Shown: piece after piece, positions 19,589 through 30,004 of the stretch | How the letters are laid out: each line of letters opens with the position of its first letter | Numbering within the stretch: the first letter of the stretch is position 1 | Origin: Opitutia bacterium Tous-C1TDCM | Lineage (GTDB): Bacteria > Verrucomicrobiota > Verrucomicrobiia > Opitutales > Opitutaceae | Length of the DNA: 42,394 nt | NCBI GenBank assembly: GCA_002288455.1 | Contig: NEUS01000021.1 | Location: 1-42,394 of the forward strand | Reading direction: 5' to 3' | Notes under the pieces: generated by a model | Told to the model about the DNA's origin: nothing | Database searches by the model: none | The model's input: the letters and a program-made list of their open reading frames with translations, nothing else | Position numbers and translations under genes: made by a program

Positions 19589-20554
19589 TCAGCGGGCTTT
19601 TTCGAAGCGCGCGCGGGCGCGCTGGAACTTCGAATACACGTCCTTCGCCGAGAGCAGTTTCAGGTCGCCGACCGGCGCCTGGATCACGCAGTGCTCGGGG
19701 GCGTTCAGCGGGTACGGGCCGAAGAGCTGCGGGTCCGTGGGACCGAAGATGCCGACCACGCGCACGCCGAGGGCGGCGGCGAGATGCATGGGACCGCTAT
19801 CGTTGGCGATGACCCAATCGGCGCGTTTCACGAGCGCGGGCAGCGAGACGAGGCTCGTGTTGCCCGTCACGTTGAAGAATTGCTCCGGCGGATACATGCC
19901 GCGGTCGTGGACGTAGTTGCTGCCGGCCCACACGACCTTGCGCTGTTTGCCTTCGCGGAGAATGAGCTCGGTGAGCTGCTTGAAACCGCCCCAGGTCTTC
20001 TCGGCGCGGCGGCTGTCGACGAACATCACGATCGGCTTGCCGCCGCCGCGGGCGTCGGCGAAGCGCAGGTTGAGGCTGTCGGCTTCGCGGAAGCGCAAGG
20101 TCCCCTGCAGTTCCGGCTTCGCGCCGAGGACGCGGCAGAACTGGAGCAAAATCTCGAGCGCGTGGCTGTTTTTGCCGTTGGCCGGCAACTCGACGCGCTC
20201 GTGGTAGAACATGCCGGAGAACTCGCGCGCGTCGGCGCGGCCGACCTTTTTCGCCGCGATCACGCGCGAGGTCATCAGGCCCGTGCGCAACAGACCCTGC
20301 AGATCGAAGACGCAGTCGAAGGTCTTTTTGCGGAGTTCCTTCGTGAGCTTCAGAAAACCCTTCGCCCCGGCGTTGCGCTCGAACACGTACACCTGGTCGA
20401 CCGCCTCGCAGGCCCGCACGATGGGCGCGAAAATCTCCCGCACGACCCACGAGATGCGCAGGTGCCGGACCTGCGCCTTGAGCGAGGTCGCGACCTGCAG
20501 CGCGTGCACGATGTCGCCGAGCGACGAGGGTTTGATGATGAGCAGTTCGGTCAT
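19589..20554 (-). CDS. Family 9 glycosyltransferase (LPS heptosyltransferase type)
   Basis: Cytoplasmic-face transferase that probably adds heptose to the LPS inner core. It has 321 residues with a GT-B fold. The N-terminal LLIIKPSSLGDIVHALQVA is the acceptor-side motif of heptosyltransferases; Asp in SLGD is the proposed catalytic base. The donor-binding region has NDSGPMHLAAALG followed by VVGIFGPTDP. The sequence resembles WaaC (heptosyltransferase I) more than WaaF, by PSSLGDIVH and length. It faces a divergent gene at 20656 that also contains a family 9 domain, so the pair may transfer consecutive residues. The donor (ADP-heptose or another activated sugar) cannot be fixed from sequence. 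Confidence 0.88.
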   Translation of the reverse strand: MTELLIIKPSSLGDIVHALQVATSLKAQVRHLRISWVVREIFAPIVRACEAVDQVYVFERNAGAKGFLKLTKELRKKTFDCVFDLQGLLRTGLMTSRVIAAKKVGRADAREFSGMFYHERVELPANGKNSHALEILLQFCRVLGAKPELQGTLRFREADSLNLRFADARGGGKPIVMFVDSRRAEKTWGGFKQLTELILREGKQRKVVWAGSNYVHDRGMYPPEQFFNVTGNTSLVSLPALVKRADWVIANDSGPMHLAAALGVRVVGIFGPTDPQLFGPYPLNAPEHCVIQAPVGDLKLLSAKDVYSKFQRARARFEKAR

Positions 20555-20655
20555 GGCAACGGCGGGGCCAAGCGCTCCCGAGAATCTGCTTTCCCCCGCG
20601 GTCCGTTACGTTCCAAGGTCTTTCCCTCCGGAAATCAAAGCCAAATCCCGTCCGC

Positions 20656-22575
20656 GTGCTCACTTTCGTCCTCAGAACCATCGGCTGGATCGCCGCGCAC
20701 ACCCCGGAGATTTTCCTGCGCGCCCTCGCCGCCGGGCTCGGCGATTTCATCTTCTATGCCCTGCCCCGCCGCCGCCGGCTGGTGCTTTCGAACCTGCACC
20801 ACGCGTTTCCCGATCGCCCGGCCGCCTGGCATCGCGCGACCGGCCGCGAGAGTTGCCGCCGCCTGATCGAAACCGGTCTGCTCTCGCTCGCGACGCCCTA
20901 CCTCGACGCCGCCCGTTGGCGCACGATCATCGCGGCTTCGCCCGCCCTTGTCGCCGCGCACACGCGCCACCACCGCGACCCGGCCCCGACGCTGATCTGC
21001 TCGCCGCACCTCGCGTATTGGGAAGCGCAGACGGCCCAACCGCTCGTCGTGCCGGGACCGTTTCCCGAATTCGGCATCATCTTCCGGCCACTCGACAATC
21101 CCGCCGCCAACGCCTTCGTCACCCGCTCGCGCGAGCGCTTCGGCATGAAGTTGCTTTCGCGCAAAGAAGGTTTCGCCGAGGCCCTGAAAATCCTCCGCCG
21201 CCGCGGCTTCGTCGGCGTGCTCTTCGACCAGAACGCCGGCCTGCAGGGCGCGCTCACCACGCTCTTCGGCCGGGTCTGCGCCACCACGGAATTGCCCGGC
21301 CTCATGGCGGAAAAATTCTCGGCCCGCGTGTACGGCATTTTCCCGCGCCGCCGCGCGTTCTGGCGGGTCGAGGTCGATGTCGCGGAAATCGCGCACGACA
21401 ACACCAGCGTCGCCGTCACCCTCGGGCTCAACCGCTGGCTCGAAGCCCTGCTCGCCGGCGACGACAATCTCTGCGCCTCCTGGCTTTGGGCCCACGACCG
21501 CTGGCGCAACCAGGACATGCCGGCCAAGCGCTTCCGCCTCGAGGCGAAACGCGATTTGCTCGCGGCCGAACTCGCCGCGCGCGGCCTCGCCGCCCTGCCC
21601 CGCCGCACGCGGATCTGGGTCCGCCTGCCGAATTGGCTCGGCGATGTCGTCATCGCCCTCCCGCTGCTGCGCGCGCTGCGCGCCGGCCGGCCCGACGCCG
21701 AAATCATCCTCGTCGGCAAAGCCGCCTTTTTGCCGCTCCTTGAATCTTGGCAAATCGCCGACCGCTTCGTCGCGCTGCCGCGGCCAAGCGCCGGCTACTT
21801 CGCGTTTTTCCGGCAGCTGCGGTTCGAGTTTCCCGATGTCTGGCTGCTCTTCACGAATTCGTTCCGCGGCGACCTCGAGGCGCGGCTGACCGGCTGCCGC
21901 CAACGCTTCGGCCTCGTGCGCCCGGGCAAATCGCGCCCCCTGCTTTCCCATCGTTTCCAGGTCCCCGCCGACTTCGACGAGCGCACCCGCCACCAATTGG
22001 AACTGTGGGAAAACTTCCTGCGCCACTTCGGCCTCGCCGCACCGCTCGACCGCACGCCGCTCGCCTCCCCCGCGCCGGCCGCCGCCGCACCCGACGCCCC
22101 TGTCGGCCTGATTCCCGGCTCGGAAAACACGCCCGAGAAACGTTGGCCCGTCGCCCATTGGCGCACCTTGATCGAGTCGCATCCCGGCACCCGTTTCCAA
22201 ATCTTCGGCACCGCCAACGATGCGCCCATCGCCGCCGCCGTCGCCGCCGGTTTTGCCGCCGACCGCGTCGAAAATCTCGCCGGCAAAACCGACCTGCCGA
22301 CCTATTGCGCCCGCCTCCGCGCCTGCCGCGTGCTCGTGACCAACGACACCGGCGGCATGCACCTGGCCAACGCCCTCGGCGTGCCGCTCCTCGCACTCTT
22401 CGGCCCGACGAATCCGCTGCGCACCGGGCCGGTCTTCGCCGCCCCCTGCGCCATCCTCCAGGCCCCCGGTTCCGCGCCGACCGGCGGCGGCCGCCTCGCC
22501 GACCTCGCCCCCGCCGCAGTGGCAGCGAAATTGCTGCCGTACTTGCCAAGCGCCGGTACGTCCGCCACTTCCTAG
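20656..22575 (+). CDS. Fusion of LpxL-type acyltransferase and family 9 heptosyltransferase
   Basis: A 639-residue two-domain protein starting at GTG 20656. Residues 1 to about 300 are a lipid A biosynthesis acyltransferase (LpxL/HtrB family): an N-terminal hydrophobic anchor and the catalytic H-x4-E at His118/Glu123 (SPHLAYWEAQ), then RRRGFVGVLFDQNAG. From about residue 310 a family 9 glycosyltransferase follows: WVRLPNWLGDVVIALPLLRA, PGSENTPEKRWP and NDTGGMHLANALGVP, closest to WaaF-type heptosyltransferase II. There is no stop or frameshift between the domains. LpxL adds a secondary acyl chain to lipid A, and WaaF extends the core, so the fusion would join two successive steps of LPS assembly in one protein. 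Domain identities are clear; joint activity is inferred. Confidence 0.88.
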   Translation: MLTFVLRTIGWIAAHTPEIFLRALAAGLGDFIFYALPRRRRLVLSNLHHAFPDRPAAWHRATGRESCRRLIETGLLSLATPYLDAARWRTIIAASPALVAAHTRHHRDPAPTLICSPHLAYWEAQTAQPLVVPGPFPEFGIIFRPLDNPAANAFVTRSRERFGMKLLSRKEGFAEALKILRRRGFVGVLFDQNAGLQGALTTLFGRVCATTELPGLMAEKFSARVYGIFPRRRAFWRVEVDVAEIAHDNTSVAVTLGLNRWLEALLAGDDNLCASWLWAHDRWRNQDMPAKRFRLEAKRDLLAAELAARGLAALPRRTRIWVRLPNWLGDVVIALPLLRALRAGRPDAEIILVGKAAFLPLLESWQIADRFVALPRPSAGYFAFFRQLRFEFPDVWLLFTNSFRGDLEARLTGCRQRFGLVRPGKSRPLLSHRFQVPADFDERTRHQLELWENFLRHFGLAAPLDRTPLASPAPAAAAPDAPVGLIPGSENTPEKRWPVAHWRTLIESHPGTRFQIFGTANDAPIAAAVAAGFAADRVENLAGKTDLPTYCARLRACRVLVTNDTGGMHLANALGVPLLALFGPTNPLRTGPVFAAPCAILQAPGSAPTGGGRLADLAPAAVAAKLLPYLPSAGTSATS

Positions 22576-22607
22576 TCGCCGTCGCGTCCGCCACCCGCCA
22601 CCTCCAC

Positions 22608-23582
22608 GTGCCCCTTCTTTCCGTTTCCGACCTCCGCACTTATTTCTACACGCGCAACGGCGTCTACCGCGCGGTCGACGGAGTCAGCTTCGATCTCGAG
22701 CGCGGCGAGACGCTCGGCATCGTCGGCGAATCCGGCTCCGGCAAGTCGGTCACCTGCTACTCGATCATGGGCCTGATCCCCCAGCCCCCGGGCCGGATCG
22801 AGAGCGGCACGGCGGTGTTCGACGGCGTCGACCTCCTTCATTGCACGCCCGCCCAGGCGCGTTCGATCCGCGGCAAACGCGTGGCGATGATTTTCCAGGA
22901 TCCAATGACGTCGTTGAATCCGTACCTGCGGATTTCCGACCAGCTCATCGAGCCGCTGCTGATCCACGAAAACATCTCGAAGGCCGACGCCCTCCGCCGC
23001 GGCCTCGCGATGCTCGAGGCCGTCGGCATCAACGACGCCGCCCGCCGCATCAACCTTTACCCCCACGAATTCTCCGGCGGCATGCGCCAGCGCGTCATGA
23101 TCGCCATGGCGCTGATCACGAAACCCGAACTGCTCATCGCCGACGAACCGACCACGGCCCTCGATGTCACCGTCCAGGCCCAGATTCTCGAGCTGATCAA
23201 AAAGATGCAGCAGGAGATCGGCATGGCCGTGGTCTTCATCACCCACGACCTGGGCGTCGTCTCCGGCCTCTGCGATCGCGTGCAAGTGATGTACGCCGGC
23301 CGGATCGTCGAGTCGGCGGATACCCGCACGCTCTTCCACGGGCCGAAACACCCTTACACGCGCGCCCTCCAGCGTTCGATCCCGGCGCTCCAGGCCAAGG
23401 GCGCCGAGCTCTACACCATCCGCGGCCTGCCGCCCGATCTCTCGAAACCGCTACCCGGCTGCGCCTTCGCCGCCCGTTGCGAATTCGCCGTCGACCGTTG
23501 CCGGACCTCGGAAGTCGCCCTCGCCCCGGCCGGCCCCGGCCATGCCCATGCCTGTCTCCGCGTCCAAGCGGGCGAAATCTGA
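22608..23582 (+). CDS. oppD: Oligopeptide/dipeptide ABC transporter ATPase, OppD type
   Basis: ATP-binding subunit of a peptide or nickel-type ABC importer, acting at the inner face of the cytoplasmic membrane. With GTG at 22608 it has 324 residues and begins at [12 protein letters not shown], the usual OppD start; the frame is open far upstream but overlaps the preceding gene. Walker A GESGSGKS is at 40-47; the signature is FSGGMRQRV; Walker B is [12 protein letters not shown]; the H-loop is FITHDLGVV. The C-terminal oligo_HPY region (HPYTRAL) and the Cys residues near the end, which may bind an iron-sulfur cluster, are typical. It is followed 14 nt later by oppF. No permease or binding-protein genes lie in this window. 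Confidence 0.92.
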   Translation: MPLLSVSDLRTYFYTRNGVYRAVDGVSFDLERGETLGIVGESGSGKSVTCYSIMGLIPQPPGRIESGTAVFDGVDLLHCTPAQARSIRGKRVAMIFQDPMTSLNPYLRISDQLIEPLLIHENISKADALRRGLAMLEAVGINDAARRINLYPHEFSGGMRQRVMIAMALITKPELLIADEPTTALDVTVQAQILELIKKMQQEIGMAVVFITHDLGVVSGLCDRVQVMYAGRIVESADTRTLFHGPKHPYTRALQRSIPALQAKGAELYTIRGLPPDLSKPLPGCAFAARCEFAVDRCRTSEVALAPAGPGHAHACLRVQAGEI

Positions 23583-23596
23583 ACCGCGTCCCGTCC

Positions 23597-24580
<984 letters not shown>

Positions 24581-24587
24581 ATTCCCG

Positions 24588-24694
24588 GCGATAAGCCGGA
24601 AGCGATAAGCTGTAAGCTTTAAGCGGTCAGCATTCAGCCCAGCAGCTGAAGCCTTCAGCTTAAAGCTTTCCGCTTTCAGCTTACCGCTTACAGC
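24588..24694. repeat. Large heptad-repeat palindrome between convergent oppF and trmL (locus E)
   Basis: The longest example of the repeat. Seven 7-bp units on plus (24588-24636), each starting GC and mostly ending AA or CA (for example GCTGTAA at 24609-24615), lead to a central palindrome GCTGAAG-C-CTTCAGC (24645-24659). Six units in the opposite orientation follow without a break (24653-24694). The unit at 24688-24694 contains the TAA stop of trmL. Shifted by one base, the minus-strand units include CTGAAAG and CTGAAGG, which match the units at 31526-31553. The arms can form a long, imperfect, in-register hairpin and may end both transcripts. Confidence 0.9.
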
Positions 24695-25164
24695 CCCTGA
24701 TTTCTTCCGTGCGTCAACTGTCGCACCGCTTCATAGCATGCGATCCCGGCCGCCGTGCTGAGATTGAGGGAACGCAATCCGGGATTCGCATGCGGGATCA
24801 TCACGCGGCCCTCCGCCAATTCGTCGTGCAGCCACTCGGGCGCACCGGAGCCTTCGTTGCCAAAGACCAATCCGTCGCCATCCGCATAGCGCACGTCCCA
24901 AAAACTGCGTTCCGTCTTCGTCGTGAAGAGCCAGAGCCGGCCCGGCGGCGCCGCCGGACTTTGCCGGAAGGCGGTCCAATCCGCATGCTCGTGAACGTCC
25001 AGCGACTTCCAGTAATCCATGCCCGCGCGCCGCAGGTTCCGGTCGTTGATCACGAAGCCCAGCGGATGAATCAGGTGCAGCCGCGACCGGGTGAGCGCGC
25101 ACATGCGGCCGACATTCCCGGTGTTGGGCGCGATTTCCGGCTGGAAAAGGACAACGTGGACCAT
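24688..25164 (-). CDS. trmL: tRNA (cytidine/uridine-2'-O-)-methyltransferase TrmL
   Basis: SpoU-type (SPOUT) methyltransferase that 2'-O-methylates the wobble base 34 of certain tRNA-Leu. It has 158 residues, the normal size. The N-terminal VVLFQPEIAPNTGNVGRMC and the trefoil-knot SAM-binding motifs LVFGNEGSGAPEW and RSLNLSTAAGIACYEA are diagnostic. The TAA stop lies inside the first unit of the heptad array at 24688-24694, so the last codons GGG CTG are followed directly by the repeat. Divergent from the CheY-like gene at 25263. Confidence 0.94.
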   Translation of the reverse strand: MVHVVLFQPEIAPNTGNVGRMCALTRSRLHLIHPLGFVINDRNLRRAGMDYWKSLDVHEHADWTAFRQSPAAPPGRLWLFTTKTERSFWDVRYADGDGLVFGNEGSGAPEWLHDELAEGRVMIPHANPGLRSLNLSTAAGIACYEAVRQLTHGRNQGL

Positions 25165-25262
25165 CGCCGCAACCTTTTCGCGTCCCGTCCGTGAAGCAAG
25201 GCGGGCCTCGCGCGTTGCATATTCGCAAATCGTTGGCCAGCGTCCGCCATCCCTTCCCCACC

Positions 25263-25685
25263 GTGCCCGCCGCCGTGAAATCGATCGTCTTTGTCGACGA
25301 CGAAGCGCCCTACACCGAGCTCATGTCCATGATGCTCGCCCACCACCTCGGGTGCCCCGTCCACAGTTTCACCCACCCCACCCAAGCCCTCGCCCACCTC
25401 GCCGGCCTCGACGCTGCCGTGATCGTCACCGACTACCATATGCCGCAACTCGACGGCATCGCCTTCATCCGGGAAGCCGCGAAGCTCGCGCCGGCGGCGG
25501 TGTTCGTGATGATCACCGGCCACAACCTCGCCGCCGAAGAGGACAACCTTTGCCGGCTCGGGCGGCTGAAGGGCTTTCTCTCGAAACCGTTCGGTTGGCG
25601 GATTCTCGCCGAGGAAATCGTCCGGGTCTGGCCCGATCCCGCGACTCGGCCCAGCCTCAGTTCGGCTTCCCTGCCGGCGGGCTGA
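25263..25685 (+). CDS. Single-domain response regulator (CheY-like)
   Basis: A stand-alone receiver domain of 140 residues. The acidic pair is Asp12/Asp13 (FVDDE), the phospho-acceptor is Asp57 (VIVTDYHMP), the switch Thr is in MITGHN and Lys108 is in LSKPF, so it should accept phosphate. No output domain is present. The frame is open upstream to 25191, but homology starts at about 25275; GTG 25263 and GTG 25275 are both possible starts. No kinase lies next to it; the hybrid kinase at 6506 is 17 kb away. It probably works by protein-protein contact in a phosphorelay. Confidence 0.85.
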   Translation: MPAAVKSIVFVDDEAPYTELMSMMLAHHLGCPVHSFTHPTQALAHLAGLDAAVIVTDYHMPQLDGIAFIREAAKLAPAAVFVMITGHNLAAEEDNLCRLGRLKGFLSKPFGWRILAEEIVRVWPDPATRPSLSSASLPAG

Positions 25686-25710
25686 CCTAGTTAAGGCAGA
25701 TCGGCGCCGC

Positions 25711-26187
25711 TCAACGCCGCCGCAACTTCATCGCCTGGTCGACCTCGCGCTCGACGACCTTCGTTTTCAGGTCCTCGCGGCGGTCGTGCAGTTTCTTGCC
25801 CGTGCAGAGGGCAACTTCCACCTTCACGAGGGCTTCCTTGAAATACATGCGCAGCGGCACCAGCGCCCGGCTGCCGCCCGCGTCGAGCGCCGCCTTGATC
25901 TTGTCGATGTGGCGGCGGTGCAGGAGCAGTTTGCGGATGCGCTTCGCGTCGTGGTTGTGGATGTTGCCGAACGCGTACTGCTCGATGTGGGCGTTGTAGA
26001 GCCAGACCTCGCCTTTCTCGATCCGGCCGAACGCATCCGTGATCTGCGCCTTGCCGGCGCGGATCGACTTCACCTCGGTGCCGCGGAGCTGGATCCCGGC
26101 CTCGAACCGCTCGTCCACGAAGTAATCGCGCCCCGCCTTCGCGTTGCGGATCTCGGTGAAGCGTTTGGAATCTTTGGCGGCGGCCAT
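25711..26187 (-). CDS. smpB: SsrA-binding protein SmpB
   Basis: Binds tmRNA and brings it to stalled ribosomes for trans-translation. It has 158 residues, normal length. Diagnostic segments are GIQLRGTEVKSIRAGKAQI, WLYNAHIEQYAFGN, RKLLLHRRHIDKI and the basic C-terminal tail that inserts into the mRNA channel (EVDQAMKLRRR). GxGK-type KEALVKVEVALCTGKKLHD is also typical. It follows rpoZ on minus but is separated from it by a terminator. The start is preceded by pyrimidine-rich sequence without a Shine-Dalgarno motif. Confidence 0.96.
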   Translation of the reverse strand: MAAAKDSKRFTEIRNAKAGRDYFVDERFEAGIQLRGTEVKSIRAGKAQITDAFGRIEKGEVWLYNAHIEQYAFGNIHNHDAKRIRKLLLHRRHIDKIKAALDAGGSRALVPLRMYFKEALVKVEVALCTGKKLHDRREDLKTKVVEREVDQAMKLRRR

Positions 26188-26213
26188 GGACGGGAAGGGC
26201 GGAAACCGGAGGC

Positions 26214-26257
26214 AAAAAAAAGCGGCTCCGAAACTGCCTCAAGCAGAACGGGGCCGC
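26214..26257 (-). terminator. Rho-independent terminator after rpoZ
   Basis: On minus, an interrupted stem with outer GCGGC/GCCGC and an inner CTGC/GCAG pairing, followed by eight T (plus-strand A 26214-26221). It lies 31 nt after the rpoZ stop and upstream of smpB. Confidence 0.75.
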
Positions 26258-26288
26258 CGGAATTGGCAAACGTCGGTGCGCGCGCGAA

Positions 26289-26483
26289 TCAGGCCAGCTC
26301 GTGGCTGATCTTGCCTTCGATGACCTCGCGGAGCGCGGTATCCTCGGGCGAAAGCTTCTCCAGCGACTCGACGAGCGGGCGATTGCCCCGCTTGAGCTGT
26401 TTCACGCGGCGTGAAACCACGTTGATCAGGATGTTCGGATCGCTGATCGATTTGAGCGCTTCTTTGATGTAGTCGTCTCTCAT
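26289..26483 (-). CDS. rpoZ: RNA polymerase omega subunit
   Basis: Small subunit that assists assembly and stability of RNA polymerase and can mediate ppGpp sensing. It has 64 residues from ATG at 26483. The core motif NILINVVSRRVKQLKRGNRP is the conserved omega signature (NxxxLVxxxSRRxRQL), and the later ALREVIEGKISHEL matches the C-terminal helix. It is shorter than E. coli omega (91 residues) but within the range of Verrucomicrobiota and Chlamydiae-related forms. The gene diverges from cutA across a 117-bp gap that must hold both promoters. Confidence 0.88.
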   Translation of the reverse strand: MRDDYIKEALKSISDPNILINVVSRRVKQLKRGNRPLVESLEKLSPEDTALREVIEGKISHELA

Positions 26484-26600
26484 GGCGGGCAAACAGCTGG
26501 GTGAAAACCGTTGAAAGCAACGACGGCGTTCCTGAACGTCAAGGGCGAATTCCCGGCGCCGCTCCCGCCTGCTTCTCCCCCTTCCCCTTCCCATCTCGCC

Positions 26601-26921
26601 ATGTACCTTGCCTGGACCACTGTCGGCGACCGCGCCGATGCCGACCGCCTCGCCGGTGCCGCCGTCGCCGCCGGTCTTGCCGCCTGCGTGCAGATCGAGG
26701 GTCCGGTCACCTCGGTGTATCGCTGGGCCGGCCGGATTGAAACGGCGGCGGAGTACCGCCTCACCTTCAAGGTGATTCCCGCGCGCCTCGCCGCCCTCGA
26801 AGCCCAGGTCCTCGCGGCCCATCCCTACACAACTCCGGAATGGATCGTCGCCCGCGCCGAACTCGTTGCGGAAAAATACTTGTCATGGGCACAGGCGAAC
26901 TCTAGCCCTCTGCCCCTTTAG
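26601..26921 (+). CDS. cutA: Divalent-cation tolerance protein CutA
   Basis: Trimeric cytoplasmic protein of the CutA1 family, linked to copper tolerance though its biochemical role is unsettled. It has 106 residues with the family pattern: TTVGDRADADRLA, LAACVQIEGPVTSVYRW (Cys29), a Glu-containing strand EYRLTFKVIPARL and AAHPYTTPEWI. The frame extends upstream to 26511, but ATG at 26601 matches the usual CutA start. The following small-protein gene starts 28 nt after the stop, so the two may be co-transcribed. Confidence 0.92.
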   Translation: MYLAWTTVGDRADADRLAGAAVAAGLAACVQIEGPVTSVYRWAGRIETAAEYRLTFKVIPARLAALEAQVLAAHPYTTPEWIVARAELVAEKYLSWAQANSSPLPL

Positions 26922-26949
26922 CAAGTCGCAGCCCTCTCTTTATAAAACC

Positions 26950-27105
26950 ATGTCACAGCACAAAAGCCTCCAAGGTGCCAACGGTCTCGTCGTCAAACGC
27001 AACGTCCTGAAGCGCTTCGAGCGCGTCGACCTGCTCAAGAAGCGCGGCCAGTGGAAGGTCGGCGACCGCATCCAAGGTCTGCGCAAGACCAAGCCCGACG
27101 TCTGA
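26950..27105 (+). CDS. Small basic protein, Chlamydiae/Verrucomicrobia family (TIGR04137-like)
   Basis: A 51-residue protein from ATG at 26950: MSQHKSLQGANGLVVKRN, then VLKRFERVDLLKKRGQWK and a short tail with RKTKPDV. It matches my memory of the small basic protein family TIGR04137, restricted to Chlamydiae, Verrucomicrobiota and relatives and thought to contact the ribosome or rRNA. The basic composition and single-gene transcript with a very strong terminator suggest high expression. The leader contains TATAAA (26941-26946), which could be a -10 element, but no clear -35 is visible. It supports the phylum assignment. Its precise function is not established. Confidence 0.85.
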   Translation: MSQHKSLQGANGLVVKRNVLKRFERVDLLKKRGQWKVGDRIQGLRKTKPDV

Positions 27106-27122
27106 GTTTTTTCGCCCTTCCC

Positions 27123-27154
27123 GGCAGGCAGTCTCCGCTGCCTGCCTTTTTTTT
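27123..27154 (+). terminator. Strong rho-independent terminator after the small basic protein
   Basis: Perfect 9-bp stem GGCAGGCAG/CTGCCTGCC with a 6-nt loop, followed by eight T. It starts 17 nt after the stop. The best canonical terminator in the window. Confidence 0.95.
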
Positions 27155-27191
27155 GCCCGCTTCCCAACCTTCGTCTCCGCTTTCCCCGCCC

Positions 27192-27860
27192 ATGATCGAT
27201 CTGATCAAAAAGCTCATCGACTTCATCATCCACATCGACCGCCACCTGGCGGAGATCATCGCCGACTACGGCCTGTGGACCTATGCGGTGCTCTTTCTGA
27301 TCATCTTCGCGGAAACCGGTCTCGTCGTGACGCCGTTTTTGCCCGGTGACTCGCTGCTCTTCGCCGCCGGCGCCTTCTGCGCCAAGCCCGAGACCGGCCT
27401 CAACGTCCACCTCATGGCCGGCCTGCTCTTCGTCGCCGCGGTCATCGGCGACACCTTGAATTATTGGATCGGCGCCAAACTCGGACCCGCCGTCTTCAAG
27501 CGCGACGATTCGATTTTCCTGCGCAAAAAGCACCTCGAGCGCGCCCACGCCTTCTTCGAAAAATACGGCGGCCGCGCCATCATCCTCGCCCGCTTCGTGC
27601 CCATCGTGCGCACCTTCGTGCCCTTTGTCGCCGGCGTCGGCTCGATGACCTACTCGCGTTTCCTCGCCTACAATATCATCGGCGGCTTCATCTGGATCTA
27701 TTTCTTCATCTACGCCGGCTTCTGGTTCGGCAACCAGCCGTTCGTGCAGAAGAACTTCAAGCTCGTGATCCTCGCGATCATCATCCTCTCCGTCGTCCCG
27801 ATCGTCTGGGAAATGTGGCGCGCCTGGCGCGAAAACAAGGCCGAGAAAAAGTCCGCCTGA
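27192..27860 (+). CDS. DedA family membrane protein
   Basis: Integral membrane protein of the DedA/SNARE-associated (VTT-domain) family; members flip or transport undecaprenyl phosphate and other lipids and support envelope homeostasis. It has 222 residues from ATG at 27192. Motifs are FAETGLVVTPFLPGDSLLF (the conserved E and re-entrant loop with PGD), IGDTLNYWIGAKLG, GGRAIILARFVPIVRTFVP (family signature with R and the FxP pattern) and several hydrophobic helices, ending in a basic cytoplasmic tail. The full set of conserved charged residues is present. Single gene, flanked by terminators upstream and repeats downstream. Confidence 0.93.
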   Translation: MIDLIKKLIDFIIHIDRHLAEIIADYGLWTYAVLFLIIFAETGLVVTPFLPGDSLLFAAGAFCAKPETGLNVHLMAGLLFVAAVIGDTLNYWIGAKLGPAVFKRDDSIFLRKKHLERAHAFFEKYGGRAIILARFVPIVRTFVPFVAGVGSMTYSRFLAYNIIGGFIWIYFFIYAGFWFGNQPFVQKNFKLVILAIIILSVVPIVWEMWRAWRENKAEKKSA

Positions 27861-27896
27861 GCCACCCGCCGCGGTCGGACCGCCATCGAAACGCCG

Positions 27897-27925
27897 CGCC
27901 GGCCGCAAATCCGCCGGCCGAAATC
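27897..27925. repeat. Tandem 14-15 bp repeat downstream of the DedA gene
   Basis: CGCCGGCCG followed by CAAATC (27897-27911) and again CGCCGGCCG followed by AAATC (27912-27925). The GC cores are self-complementary, so the pair can fold into a hairpin that may end the DedA transcript. Short and possibly fortuitous in GC-rich DNA. Confidence 0.4.
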
Positions 27926-27951
27926 ACCTTCCGCCGGTTCACCGAGCCGAA

Positions 27952-27968
27952 GCCCCGCCAAGCGGGGC
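27952..27968. terminator. Hairpin just downstream of tRNA-Arg
   Basis: Perfect 7-bp stem GCCCCGC/GCGGGGC with a 3-nt loop, 6 nt beyond the 3' end of the tRNA on minus. No T-tract follows, so it may act as a processing or termination signal for the tRNA transcript or as the end of the DedA transcript. Confidence 0.4.
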
Positions 27969-27974
27969 GAAGGC

Positions 27975-28049
27975 TGGTGCGAGCGCCGGGAGTCGAACCC
28001 GGATCGACGGCTTCGGAGACCGCTACACTATCCATTGTGCTACGCCCGC
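27975..28049 (-). tRNA. tRNA-Arg (anticodon CCG)
   Basis: A 75-nt cloverleaf with encoded CCA. The acceptor stem GCGGGCG pairs with CGCTCGC (one G-T), D-arm stem GCAC/GTGT, anticodon stem GCGGT/GCCGT with loop CTCCGAA giving anticodon CCG (reads CGG), a 4-nt variable loop and T-arm CCGGG-TTCGACT-CCCGG. The discriminator base is A, as expected for tRNA-Arg in bacteria. CGG is a sensible codon for this GC-rich genome. Confidence 0.95.
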
Positions 28050-28160
28050 GTGATCCAGCTGAACGGGCATGAAGGGTGGCCCGGCCCGGGTCGTCAAGCC
28101 CGCGCACCGGCGAAGTGAATCGTTGCGTCGCGTCGCGCCGTTTTCCAACGTCCCCTCCCT

Positions 28161-29957
<1,797 letters not shown>

Positions 29958-30004
29958 ACGCGGCCCGCCGCGTTGCCTTCCGCCCCGTTGCTTCCGCCCG
30001 GCCC

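Noticed and set aside
24588-24694. Heptad array considered as a CRISPR array
   Set aside because: Units are 7 bp with no spacers, orientation inverts at the centre and no cas genes are present.
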